DNA of 64,000 nt from NCBI RefSeq assembly GCF_019703515.2, contig NC_059393.1:9007501-9071500 (forward strand). Direction: 5' to 3'. A model generated the notes under the pieces. That model was not told where the DNA came from and ran no database searches. It saw nothing but the letters and a program-made list of their open reading frames with translations. The position numbers and the translations under genes are program-made. The first letter of the stretch is position 1. Each line of letters begins with the position of its first letter. This document shows, piece after piece, positions 1-27,000 of the stretch. Source of the stretch: Myxocyprinus asiaticus (Eukaryota > Chordata > Actinopteri > Cypriniformes > Catostomidae).

Positions 1-14141
<14,141 letters not shown>

Positions 14142-14173
14142 GGGAAAAAAAATCGTCAATCGGTAACCAGCTG

Positions 14174-14181
14174 TATATAAA
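14174..14181 (-). promoter_or_regulatory. Possible TATA box upstream of paralogue B exon 1
   Basis: TTTATATA on the minus strand about 33 nt before the candidate start at 14141. It would leave a very short leader; weak evidence. Confidence 0.2.
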
Positions 14182-15317
14182 ACACAGAAGTAATTACAGG
14201 GTTCCTACATGTCCTTAAAAAGTCTTAAAATGTCTTCAATTCAGTTTTCAAAATTGAAAGGCAATAAATATCTTAAATGGTATAACTAAAGTCTTAAATT
14301 TGGGGAGGAAACACAGGAATCATGACATGGCCTAATGTGATGATTAAACTGCAAAAGTGTAAAAATTTAGTGTTTATATACCTATATATTTATGTAGATG
14401 ATAGTAAGACTGCATATTTTATTTCCTTAGCTTTGTGTGAGCAGCTGGGAGCAGGGATGGGCGGATCGATACTAAAGTTTTATTTTATTTTTTTGAACTA
14501 GTTATCTTATTATTTAGATAACATGAATATTAATGCATCTCATAAGATTCGAAGTGGAAAAAAAGAATTTTATTAGCGAATTGTTGCATGGCACCGGAAC
14601 TATTTTTTCTTCCGCTCATATTGACGTGCAGAAATGCTAAAATACACCAGCAGACAGCGCTCACCCTTTCAGTCACAGCGCTCATTCAAAGAGGCAAAAT
14701 TTTTTCCTAAGGCAATGACAGAAAAACAGCATCTGGAGTTATTCACACCATGTAATGACGAACCTATTATAATGGGCTTGTGTGACCATTTTTACAGGCT
14801 TATTTAAATTCACAAGTGTTAAAACATTGATAATGATCTTTAATCCTCGTTAATAAATGATACCCTTATGAAAAAGATGGATTTACTGTAGTAATATTGG
14901 ATTAACCATGACTAGTAACCACAACTGTATTAACCATGTTTTTTTGTTATTTTTGGGGCAGTAACCAAGGTTTTGATACAATTAACCATGGTTTTGCTAC
15001 AGCATTACTGTAGTATCCATATTGTAACTTGGATTTAGTAGCCATTTAATAATATCTATGGTTAAATTTGTGGTTTTATATGTTGCTTATACTTACTAAT
15101 TTTTAAAAGGTAAACAAAGCAGCCTAATCATTTTCTGCTTAGGCCTATAAATATATAAAAAATGTAAGTAATAATTTAAGTTACTAATTTTATCCAAAGA
15201 ATTCATAAAAATTACATTTATTAGAGGTATCGGTATTGGTATCGATATTGGCAATACTGGCCTAAAAGTACTTGGTATCGGATCGAAAAGAAAATAAGTG
15301 GTATCGCCTATCTCTAG

Positions 15318-15705
15318 CACAGGGATGCACTGCACTGCTGCCACACGATTGACTGATTAGATAATCACATGGATGATTGTTGGTGCCAGATGGGCTGATT
15401 TGGGTATTTCTGTAACTGCTGATCTCCTGGGATTTTCACGCACAACAGTCTCTAGAATTTACTCCGAATGGTGCCTAAAACAAAAAATATCCAGTGAGTG
15501 GCAGTACTGCAGAAGGAAATGCCTTGTTGAGAGAGGTCAACAGAGAATGGCCAGACTGGTTTGAACTGACAAAAGTCTGCGGTAACTCAGAAAACCGCTC
15601 TGTACAATTGTGGTGAGAAGAATATCAACTCAGAATGCTATTCTGTTTTGGCGGCACGAGGGGGACCTACACAATATTTTAATGTTGTGCCTGATCGGTG
15701 TATGT
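15318..15705 (+). mobile_element. Internally deleted Tc1-type derivative
   Basis: Same head, N-terminal transposase-like stretch and GATCGGTGTA end as the copy at 3800-4216. Too short to encode a transposase. Confidence 0.65.
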
Positions 15706-15852
15706 TTCAAAGATTTGATGCCACTAACCTGGAAAATGTTGGCAAAATCACTGATTAGTTCTTCTCAAAATTGTATCATACGTGTACTGTATAAACACAA
15801 CTTTGTTTGCAGGTGGATTGCTGAGCGGGCTACTCAAAATATAAAAATCATT

Positions 15853-16344
15853 GGGTGCGTTCCATTCCAAAGGGCTCATCCCTATGCCCTAATCTCCTCA
15901 GAGGGTTTGCCCTCCAGAGTGAGAGCTTCAGAGTTTTGAAGGGTGTAGAACTCAAAAATATCAGTCATTCGGAAAGCACCCTGGTGTCATCTATCCAAGA
16001 CAAAGGAGCCACTGCACAAAGGCTGACGCTAATAAACATCAATTTATCATAATTAAAAGCCTTAATAAACTACAGACTTTTTGTTTATAGAACCAGAGTG
16101 TGTTTAGAGGTGCAGCTGGTTTAATTTCCAACAAACCTGCAGATTTGTGTCGTATGCTCAGGTTCCGGTCCGCTTGGCAGCGAAGTGTACATCAGTTGAA
16201 ACCTATGGAAAAACCCATTTTGAAGGGCCATTCAAAGCATCTATTTTGAGCCCTTTGGTTTGGAACGACCGTTCAACATGGCGGCCACGATCGTTCCCCC
16301 TACTAAGTGCCCTTTGGAGATGGAATTATCCCGTTTGGAATGCA
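15853..16344. mobile_element. MITE with GTGCGTTCCATTCCAAA ends
   Basis: Left GTGCGTTCCATTCCAAAGGG and right GTTTGGAATGCA are imperfect inverted ends; inner arms (AGGGCTCATCC / CCCTTTGGAG) also pair loosely. Non-coding. Confidence 0.5.
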
Positions 16345-16503
16345 GGGAATGTTTTGATAGTGCCTGGGAGGCTCAGTGTTTATACTTTTGGGTGAGGTAA
16401 ACCCACGAATGGCTTGCTTATAATTGTCAATGAACAATAAACTGGGATATTGTTGAAAACCTAACATATTTTGACATAAAAAGTTACATACTTCACCTTT
16501 AAT
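16345..16503 (-). repeat. Partial copy of the TTAA-type repeat at 40579-41420
   Basis: Inverted match covering CACTATCAAAACATT, 'GTGGGTTTACCTC' and the AAAAGTTACATACTTCACCTTTAA end. Confidence 0.6.
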
Positions 16504-16770
16504 CAACCTGTTTATAATTTACTGTAACAGCTGGCCATGGTTACATTCAGTGGACTTTTAGTACAGACTGTGCAGATCTGTAGCTTTAGACAAATATGAC
16601 AAAACTTTAGACTATGAGTGGGGTTTTTTTGTTTTTGTTTTTTTGGTCCATTTTTATTAGGAATTTTATAAAGTTGTGCTTGAAACACACAATGAGATCA
16701 TTGTTCGATCCCTGGCACTAATAATAGTAGGTTTTACTTCCATTTGCTGAAGAAAACAAAAAAAATTGAT

Positions 16771-17444
16771 TTAAAGCTGCACTATGTAAGATTTCTTTGG
16801 TTAAAAATGAACAAATTGCCATTATTGATGAAGTACGTAAACAATCAGTATTCAAAACAATGTCCTTACCCCAATTCATTTTGGTAAGCCTATAAAAATA
16901 TTTGTATTTTGAGCTGTCGGGTCGGATTTGGCGCAAAATCACTGGCTTATGTCATTCCTCTTTGCGTCATGACGTCATGTCCGTAACCAGAGGAAAGAAG
17001 TACCGGCTGTCACGTGTTCTAGCTGAGGACGCTGTTCAGTTCAGTCAAACTCACAGTTCAGAGCAGCATCGCTGCAGGATGGATAGATGTTTATTTGTTA
17101 TCCGTTCAACAAAGTTGTTTACCTGCTATAATGCTTGGATACAGTGTGTTGTCTGGTAGGGTTGTCATGCTTTTATGAATCAAATATTACACGTGTGTTG
17201 ACCAATCGCGAAACTGCCGTGTTCATTTTTTCGTATTAGTCACAGTTTTAGACTTTTGACAAAAATTACATTTAAAAATAGTAAATATTTCGCCATGTCA
17301 TATTCATTAATTTTTGTCAGTTTTACTCAGACAAAACATTTTAGTCAACGCATATCTTTTTCGTGATGATGATGTGCAAAATGGGCAAAAAATGTCAAAA
17401 TGTAACAGACCAAACTTTTTTCAAATATTCAAAAATATAAATAA

Positions 17445-17524
<80 letters not shown>

Positions 17525-18647
17525 ATTTTCTAATGTAAAAATGTATCAAACAGTATAAATGTACATAGGCCTACTGTCCTTGTAAAAAACCTGAGCTCCT
17601 GACATAATAATGAATAGACTGAACTATTAGCTAGTTTTTAGAAGTTTGCCTGTATTCTGAATTATTCATGCTTTAGAGACGTATTAATTTTCCTTGAAAG
17701 GATATTATATTGGGTGTAGCGTGTTTCTTATGGACACCGCATATTCACAATGCAAGTTACGCAACGCAAAGTGCATATATTCTGACTAGCGCGTCATTTA
17801 GTTCAAGTTCACATGTTCATTTGTTTCGTTGTGCAGATGTACGTAAGTATATCTGGCAGTATGATTTTTATCGTCATATTTGCGTCAACAGTATGCTTTA
17901 ATAAAATCATTTAATTATCGTCATGATATGTTCCTTTTTCGTCTCGTCTTCGTAATCGTTGACAAAATAAAAAAAAAAACATTCGTCAACAAATGTTTTT
18001 ATCCGTGATTTCATAGACGAGATTAATAATGTAAAATAATTAAGTCTTATATTGAACTCGAATCAGCAGTATCACAAGTTTCACCTCTTAAATTGATAAG
18101 TATAATACAATACAAACATTAATAGTCAATAAAACACCTGAATAATCATATTAAAATATACTTGCAGCCAAGGGCATAGATTTGGCTTGAACACTGAGGA
18201 TTTGTTACAGAGTGAAGAATTTACATGTTTCTATTGATCATGTTATAAATATTGGGGGGGGTTGTACATGCTTGTACGGAATATACGCCCCTGCTTGTAA
18301 TTGGTGGTGACTGAGGAGAGTCCCCTGTTCTCTATCTAATGAGTGTTGTTTATCTTCAAGAAATATGCAAGTTCATCTGCGAGAAATATTTCATATTTAA
18401 ATGTTTAATCATATAACATAATAACATCAACATGGAAGTAGCACGTTATGACTCCAGCTTTGAATATCTTTCAGTCATGATCACACACAGTCGATGTCCA
18501 GGTAAGGTCAAATCATGAGATTCATCCACCAGAAGAGCAGTGTCGAAACACGACGGACGTAAAGTGTGCTTCCACAAATTGCTTGCAATTTTAAATTTCA
18601 AACACACATGTCGCTAGAGAGCACAAAGTTATGTAGTGCAGCTTTAA
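16771..18647. mobile_element. TTAA-bounded element, non-coding
   Basis: TTAAAGCTGCACTATGTAA at the left and the inverted TTATGTAGTGCAGCTTTAA at the right bracket 1.9 kb. Inside are a (TA)n array (17448-17521) and no long ORF. TTAA ends fit piggyBac or Kolobok-type derivatives; family not determined. Confidence 0.5.
17448..17521. repeat. (TA)n microsatellite
   Basis: Pure TA for about 74 nt inside the TTAA-bounded element. Confidence 0.95.
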
Positions 18648-20174
18648 AATCTTTTTTTTTAGCAGGTTTCATTTTTTGTGTAATTTTTAATTATTCAATG
18701 ATATTCAAAGCCTCAATGATAAAGAGTGAAACAATAAAGCAACAGTAATATAACATAATAACATTACATGTGTGCATACCTACTGTACAACCAATCAAAA
18801 GTTTGGATACACCTACTGGTTGGCTTTTCACATTGTGTTAACACAAAGACCTTCATACAGTTTATTTTTGTTTATTAGTAGTATTGTTCTGTTCGTGGGG
18901 TAGTCAAATTAGCGAACCCATCTGATTCATGTGAATTAGGCAGTGGCTTGCAATGTTTACACTACATTCTTATGGAAATCCAATATGGAAATTAATTCCA
19001 TGAAAACAAGATATTTTAACAAGTAAAAGAGTGTCTTACTATACTATACTAAAATACACACAAATCAACAGATACATCAACAACACAAATAAAAAATATA
19101 TCAAAGAAAATAATACCTTCACCCCTTAAACCCTAATAATAATAATCATTAAATAAATATAATTAACTGTAGCTACTAAATGAACTCAACATAACAAACT
19201 AATTAATGCATATATTGGCTAATGTAATAACTGTAATATTTCAAAGGTGAACTAAAGTGAAGGTTAGAAAGAACAAAGGGTAATAGAAAAGGAAAACTAT
19301 TGGGCTGGTTTCATTATAAAAACTATAAGTTGACAATCACCCTTCCACTCACACCCAAGATCCAATGCATAGAAAAAATCCCAAGTGGGTCTGCAAGTCA
19401 ATGATCTCTTACCTGAGGTAAATATCATGAACATTCGACAGTCCATTGCACATACGCTGGATAAAACTGTACTGAAACTAATATGAGACTAATGACTAAA
19501 TGAGAGGTTCTCTTGTCACCTTCTGGTTTATAATGCAGAATGAGTGCTGGATCATATAGTGGGAAGTCCATCACTCAAGGAAATAGTTATGCATTTTAAA
19601 TCACACAAAGATTACAGAGTTTACTGCACATTGCTAAAATAAGACACTATCAAGAAAACAGCATTTGAGTGCCACACTATAAGGATAATATATGTCATTT
19701 ATTATTAATATGTCATTCACGCAAATTTTCCACAGATAAAATGATGTGGTTGATAAACAATTATTAGTAGGCTAGAGAGTCAATGTAAGTCAATCAAGCC
19801 ATATTATTAAGTTCTATTAGCAGACCCATATACCATAGTGACTAAGATGGCAAACAAAATTTGGTTGCTAAGGAAATACCTACTCAGGATGATACTGAAT
19901 GAACACCTAGATAGAACTCTAATAAACTCTAATAATAGTGATAATAACAATATATTTGGATGTATACGTTTCTTTGCTTTTTGTTATCTTAGCCTTCTAT
20001 ACAGATTTTAACAAAGTTTGATAAAGATTTCCGAGAGCGTAAAATGAATATTTGAATGCCCTGTGCATGGAAATCTGTCTGGACCCTTTTCAAATTTTTG
20101 TGTTGGGAACGTGGCAGTGAACTATAGCGGGGTAAACTTCGATAGAGGTAAAGAACAAATATAATATTTCTAAG

Positions 20175-20266
20175 TCCGGCATATGTTGCGAGAGAAGAAC
20201 GGCAGCATTGCTGTGTTGAAGATCAACATGACCACTAAAGGAAGCACGAATCCCCAGAACATGGGC
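20175..20266 (-). pseudogene. Relic TM5 exon of a third ADGRG7-like copy
   Basis: About 80 nt closely resemble paralogue B exon 14 ([20 protein letters not shown]) and then reach a stop after NICRT. The upstream half of the exon is missing and no other exon of this copy was seen nearby. It lies between the two genes, so it may be a remnant of a third tandem copy or a local partial duplication. Confidence 0.7.
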
Positions 20267-20610
20267 AATGAACCTAATTGATTTTTATTTTCTTTTTTAC
20301 ATAGCTCAAAGCTTGAAAACTACAGTCAGTGCTGTGCAATTAAGAGTTCAAAGGTAAGTTCTTTCATTGGCTATTAACATAATATTAGTTAAATTAAGTT
20401 ATGTCTCATTTGGTAATTATACTCTATGTATTTCTAATAGTGTCATTGTCACCTGACATGTTTTATGAACTATGTAGAAACTCAAAATTGCTTTGTGTTA
20501 TCAATAGATTTTTAATGATGTACTGAACTGTACTTCTAATCTTTGAACCTTAATAGCAGTAAAGAGCAAAAAGAACTAAGAAAATGAATACATTTGGACA
20601 ATAGCATGTT

Positions 20611-20616
20611 TTTATT
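20611..20616 (-). terminator. Candidate poly(A) signal of paralogue A
   Basis: AATAAA on the minus strand about 375 nt past the stop. It is the first convincing one downstream, but AT-rich context makes chance matches common. Confidence 0.4.
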
Positions 20617-20990
20617 TTTTGCAAAGAAAAAAACCCCCAATTAAGTCCAATTTAAATCAAAGACTTGTCACAAAATCTAAAGTGGATTATTGAAAGGCTG
20701 ACTCTATTCTAATGTCTGAATATAGAAAGACTTTGTATTGTATGTAATACTAAAGACTAAATGTCCCCATATTTGATATTAGAAACCTGTTATACCTGTA
20801 TAAATAAGAGATTACATCCATTTTTGTTAGCAAGGCAAAATGACAAATGACTGTAACTCTAAAATAAAGGGGATATGCCAAAAGCATTTGCACAAAAAAA
20901 GAAAACTAGTTGGGCTTGACAGTAAATCTGGGCCTGAGTCTTTGATCTTGTCTGTTGTCCATGGCTTTTTGTGTCTTTAAATAGTACATT

Positions 20991-21089
20991 TTAAGGAGTC
21001 ACCTTTGATTCAGTCTTAGAATCAAGATTATCTCGGGCTCTCTTCTTTAGGATAGATCTCAGTGTGAATAAAATGAAAATCTGAACACC
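20991..21089 (-). CDS. adgrg7: adgrg7 paralogue A exon 16 (C-tail, stop)
   Basis: Acceptor CCTCCAAAG. Codes [20 protein letters not shown] and a short tail ending VTP before TAA at 20991-20993. Matches the 'GLQIFILYTVR' segment after TM7 in human ADGRG7 but the tail is much shorter. Confidence 0.85.
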   Translation of the reverse strand, partial: GVQIFILFTLRSILKKRARDNLDSKTESKVTP

Positions 21090-24000
21090 CTTTGGAGGAC
21101 AGAAAAAGTACAGTTAGCTAACAACCACTGCAAACCGGTAAACATTCCTAATAGTATCTTAAAGGAACAGTTTACCTAAAAATTTAAATTATGTCACTAA
21201 AATTTCTCAGCCTCATATCATACTAAAGCGGTGTACTGTTATTTTTCCGTGGAACACAAAAATAGATATTTTGGTACAAAACTCTTGCCATTTATTGACA
21301 GTTCATAGTGACCAGTGGATGTCAAGCTCAAAAAAAAAAAAAAAAAAAAAAAAAAAGAAAATGCACCATTCAAACTTCAAAAATATTGAATCACATTCAG
21401 TTACTAGACACAAGAATGAATGCAACTTAGTCTCATAGAATGAACATTACTATAACAAAATTTTTGCAAACTGACTTTTTCTAAATGACCTACATTTCAT
21501 CGCAGTTTCCTGGTTAAATTAACATTAGAGGTGCTACAACAAATATGCGTTTTATTCACTTTCACCCTTACAAAAAATCTAGAGTTTCTGCAAATTCACC
21601 ATTCATTATTTTCAAATGCAAATGAGCTTTGCTGCAAATTCTTCATTGTTGCCAAAGTTTGACATCTGAGCCTACACCACACACTCCTCACCACTAGAGG
21701 TCACTGTCTCCTGAGTTCTAAGACTGAGTTGAACTCTAAAGTTCACTTCCTGTTTTACCATGCTTGCATTGTGAAGTATTGTCAGATATTCTGCCTTACA
21801 AAGCATTGTATCGTGTTATCTGTCTTTTGGATTATCTCAACCTTACTCTTGTCTCTTGGGTTACGTCTTTGCATTTGTGATTTTGTTTTGGATGCCTGGT
21901 TTTCAATTGTTTATCTGGTTTTTGATCTATGCCTGTTTACTGTTGTTGCCTCTTTGATTACCCTCTGTTTTTTTATTTTTATTTTTGTCTCCCCAATTTG
22001 GAATGCCCAATTCCCTGTGCGCTCTAGGTCCTCGTGATGGCGGAGTGACTCACCTCAATCCGGGTGGCGGAGGACGAATCTAAGTTGCCTCCGCATCTGA
22101 GACGTCAATCCGTGCATCTTATCACATGGCTTGTTGAGCGCATTACTGCGGAGACATAGCACGTGTGGAGGCTTCACGCTATTCTCCGCGGCATCCACGC
22201 ACATCTCACCACACGCCCCACTGAGAGCGAACCACATTATAGCGACCATGAGGAGTTTACCCCATGTGACTCTACCCTCCCTAGCAACCGGGCCAATTTG
22301 GTTGCTTAGGAGACCTGGCTGGAGTCACTCAGCATGCTCTATTACTCACACACTGCTGTTATGATATCGAAATACTTTTATTGTAATGCATCATTTGAAA
22401 AACAACATTTTAACACAGACCCACCAACATTTACTCATTTATTCCAATGTGATTTGCTTGTGCGGGAACTCGCATGATTGAGTGTTAGACTTCGGACTTT
22501 GGACTCGTGGTTCAAGACCAGTCAAACGCGCAAGCCAACATGTGAGACGAAAGTGTCATAGAAGCCATACATAATTACGTAGTTGCTTCAGGAAATATGA
22601 TTTTCATTTTTCATTGTGTTTTTGGACACTATCGGTTATGTTAGTTGGTTAATAGTAGGGATATCTGTTTTGCATCTACCTCTTATTTGATTTTAGATCA
22701 CTATTGGTTAGGTTTAGGTTAAAGTTTTAGGTTAGTGAGGTACGTTTTACTAATTAAAACCTCCATCTAATATTCACCTCAAAAACCTCTTACCATTATG
22801 GCACCATTTCACTCGCTTTTGGCGCCCCCCCGCTGGACATTTCACTGGGAAACTGGAGCGCAACATGTAATACAGCATGTAATTCTTTTTTGCAAAAATG
22901 TTGCCAAGGTAATGTAACGTTCATGAGAGCAGGCTTTGCCGCTTTGGCGTCAATGATGTTAACACTCTATTTTGTAATTTTTAATATCTGGTTGTGGACA
23001 CTGGCTTAACATGAGCTTAAGCAGATGGTAAGGTTATCATTGAATACTGATTTAAATTACAATCTGTTTCTTTAAAAAAGAGAGAATGGCTTTGTACGGT
23101 TATGAAGCGATTATTCAAAATTTCAACTTTTGTGTTCCACTGACAAAATAACAGCAACAGCAATAACACACCTGAGTTGTGTTGCAGAGACAGAAGACCA
23201 CGCTGAGAATGGTGTAAAGAGTTTTATCATGGGTGATGAGCACAAAGTAGCCAATGACCCAGGACAAACCGAGCACCACAGCCAGAGAGAAACTACTCAG
23301 CATCTTCTTCTTTAGAGAAGTTCCTCGTGAGCTAAACAACCATAATTAATGTTGAAATATTATTGCAACATGGCATTACATATTTGAGCTCTGGATACAC
23401 TGGATATAAAGTATAAAAGAATAATGGCCTCTATTTTCAAACATGTACCTCTTCAGGTTAGGATTTGCACAGCAGATTGTCTGTGAGAAGTAGATGAGTA
23501 GAGCTATGTTAAAACTGAGCATGGCCGCTAGAGGGAGTAAAAAACCCCCAAGCATAGGCCGCTTTGGATCAAATCTTTCTTCCTTGTCCAGAGAAGCCAG
23601 CCAACAACTGCAACAATACAACAAAGATTATTTTTATTTAATTTTTTTACATTTTTGGAAGAAAAATGTGAGTTGTGCCCATGCATAACGTGTCACAGAT
23701 GCTAGAGTGTTACTGGGGATATGTTCAAGACAAAGTAATTTTATACAACTTCAACAATTCAAGTTAAATTCTGCTAAATTCAAATGTTTTGATTGTTTCA
23801 AATGGTAAAAAGAAACCCTGATTAAAAAAAAAATAAATAAAAAATCAGCTTAAACCAAAGATGGTTCCCTAGCAAATTATTTGTTACTTACAATTGTTCT
23901 TGTCGATAGCCTAACGGGTCCTTGAAGCTGTAGGTGGTTGCCAGTGAGATGCCAACAATTAGAGCAGGCAGGCCTAAAACATAAAATAAAGAGATCCAAT

Positions 24001-27000
24001 GTGATTTATCGAAAATAATGTTAACACTTTACATAAGGGTTTATAAAGGGATTCATTCATGACTAATAAGTCATTTACAAATGCATTATGAATCATTTAT
24101 TTAAGCAACATGCATAAAAAGGGCAACTTTCATTCAATCTTGCTAAATATAGAGCAGCTTAAAGGAGTAGTACACCCAAAAATGAAAATTCTCTCATCAT
24201 TTACTCACCCTCATGCCATCCCAGATGTATATGACTGTCTGTCTTCTGCTGAGCACAAATTAAGATTTTTAGAAGAATATTTCAGCTCTGTAGGTCCATA
24301 CAATGCAAGTGAATGCTAAAAAGGATATAAAGGCAGCATAAAAGTAACCAATAAGACTCCAGTGGTTAAATACATAAGCGATATGATTGGTGTGGATGAG
24401 AAACAGATAAATATTTAAGTCTTTTGTACAATAAATTCTCCTCCCTGCCCAGTAGATGGCGATATGCATGAAGAATGTGAATCACCAAAAACACAAGAAG
24501 AATGTCAAAGTGAAAGCGGTGTTTTACAGTTAAAAAAAAGACATAATTATTGATCTCTTTTTCACCCACACTTATCATATTGCTTCTGAAGACTTGAATT
24601 TAACCACTGGAGACGTATGGAGTTCTTTTATGTGCATTTTGGAGCTTCAAAGTTCTGGTCACCATTCACTATGGACCAACTGAGCTGAGATATTCTTCTA
24701 AAAATCTTCATGTGTGTTCTGCAGAAGAAAGTCATACACATCTGGTATGGCATGAGGGTGAGTAAATGATGAGATAATTTTCATTTTTGGGTGAAATATC
24801 TCTTTAACTTACATGTTATAAATGCTTAATTAATACACTTATTCATATTTATATTAATCAAACCACAAAATGCCCTTAACTATGACTTATGTCGCAATAA
24901 AGAAAATAGACTGTTATTGTGAAATTTAAAGGAGTAATTATGTCATTTTGCAACGTCTGCTTTGTGTTTATATTCATTACTGTAATTCCTTGGTTGTCAC
25001 TTTCCTTGTCACGTTGATGTCAAAATAATGTTTTTTCCTAGTCCTAGTTACCTAAAGTCCCTGTGCAAAACCACTTTTCAGGTCTTCATGCTCATTCACA
25101 GCATATATCATATAATAAAGCCGTATGACCATTAAACCATACTGTCACTTTATGTATGGGTTTCAAATGTAGGCAACTCCTTAATGAATGTTTTACAGGT
25201 GTCCACTAAGAACATTTCCATAAGTAAAAAGTTTGAAATATATGTGTTATTAAGCATTTATAACATGTGAGGTAAAATGTCTCAGTATTTGGCAGGTATT
25301 GCATGAGAGTCGTCCTTTTAATGAATGTTGTTATAACCACATATGATTCATAAAGCATTTGTAAATGAATTAATGGTCATTAATGTGCCCCTTTATAATT
25401 CCTTAACAAAGTGTTACCAAAATAATTTATTACACAGACAGTCATATGGTTGTGCAGTTGGGCTTCCACAGCACATTATACAAGCAATTTAAAGTAAACC
25501 TACTTTGGTTCACATAAGCATATTATACTTTAATACCATACATATATACTTTTGTATTCTTTATATAACCAAAGTGTCAGGACATTTCATGCCAGTGAGT
25601 TTAAATGTACCTACCCCAGCCGGCTGTCATGGCCACAGTGAAGAAACCTTTGGGTGGACCATTGAGACCATTACTAATGAGGAAAAACACATGAGCAGCA
25701 TACATGGTGTTCCAGGCAAACGTTGCCAGCAGGAAGTACTGGAGCAGGACTGTGACTGGAGTGCAGGGGCCCTGATCCACTGGCTGATGCCAGTCTGAAG
25801 CAAGGATAACATTCTTCTCTAAATCAGAATCGTCTGTGTGCTGGATGGGGTTATTGATTCCAAAAATGAAGAGCAGGTAGTAGATTGTCATGCAAATGCA
25901 GATGTTCACTAAGAGCATAGTGGAGTTGGTTCCTCTCAATTTCCTGTTGAATTGTGGGTGTTTGATATTTATTTTGATATAAAAAAGAAATCAAAAAGAC
26001 AGATACCTCTGTTATTATTTAGTCAATACACATTTTTCACTTACTAAAAAGTATTACCATTTTTGTATTTTTTGGACTTGATACCATGGCAATACTATGG
26101 TCATTTGGACACATACCATGGTAATAACATGGCATTATTTGAAGTACCTTGCAGTACCATGTAAACAGTATATGATAATCATTCAGTTCCATTGTATATT
26201 GGTATATGATTTGTGCATTAACAATTTTTTTATCGACATGAAAATTGTAGCAAAAAAAATTATGTGAATGTACAGATTTAAAAAATTTATGAAATAACGG
26301 ATATAACAGGTGTTACCAGTCACCATTTCATTATAAATGGTTCTGATGAGTGACAAATTCATTCTTAAAAGGACAAATATTCCATGTAGTCTCTCAATTA
26401 ATATGAAGTCATAAAGACTGCTTGCATAATAAAAGAATGAGCAAAATATTGTTCAGAAACTCTTTTAATTGGAGTGTAGAATATCACACAGCGGAACTAC
26501 CCATGTATCAAAGTACAGAACCTTGGTATTACAATCTTATCTCATCACTATAACACAGTACTGCCACAGATGTAATATTATAGAAAAGAGTATTACGTAT
26601 TTCAATATTATGCATAATAAGTTAACATTTTTATAAATTTATATAGGAAAAAATTACACAATTCAATTTGATGGAATTTTGTTTTGACATTTAAATGTGT
26701 AAATCTCACAAATATTATTATTATAATTTTTTATTTTGTGAGTGAGTGAGTAAGTATGCGCGTGCTTTTAGACGTACCTGGTCTTAATTTGATAAAGTGC
26801 TGTTAGGACCAGACCCACAATAGACAGACTGCATCCCACAATGCTGATCCAGTTTAAAGCCTCGGAATAAACGTAATCCGCTTTGTAGCTCTGCAGGGAA
26901 CATTCAATGCACAGGAATGAGCAATGGCAAGCGATGAACCTTACACTGTAAGTTGATCAGCTAATGCATACGTTTGCAATGTTTTTATTGTTTGCAAATT

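Larger units (their letters stand above)
14142..20174. other. Intergenic region between the two receptor genes
   Basis: No supported host gene. It contains the inverted copy of the 'accatggt' repeat (14880-15075), a Tc1 derivative, two MITEs, a TTAA-ended element and a (TA)n array, listed separately. From 18660 to 20170 only a short Tc1-type end (near 18790, AAAAGTTTGGATACACC) is recognisable. Confidence 0.6.
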
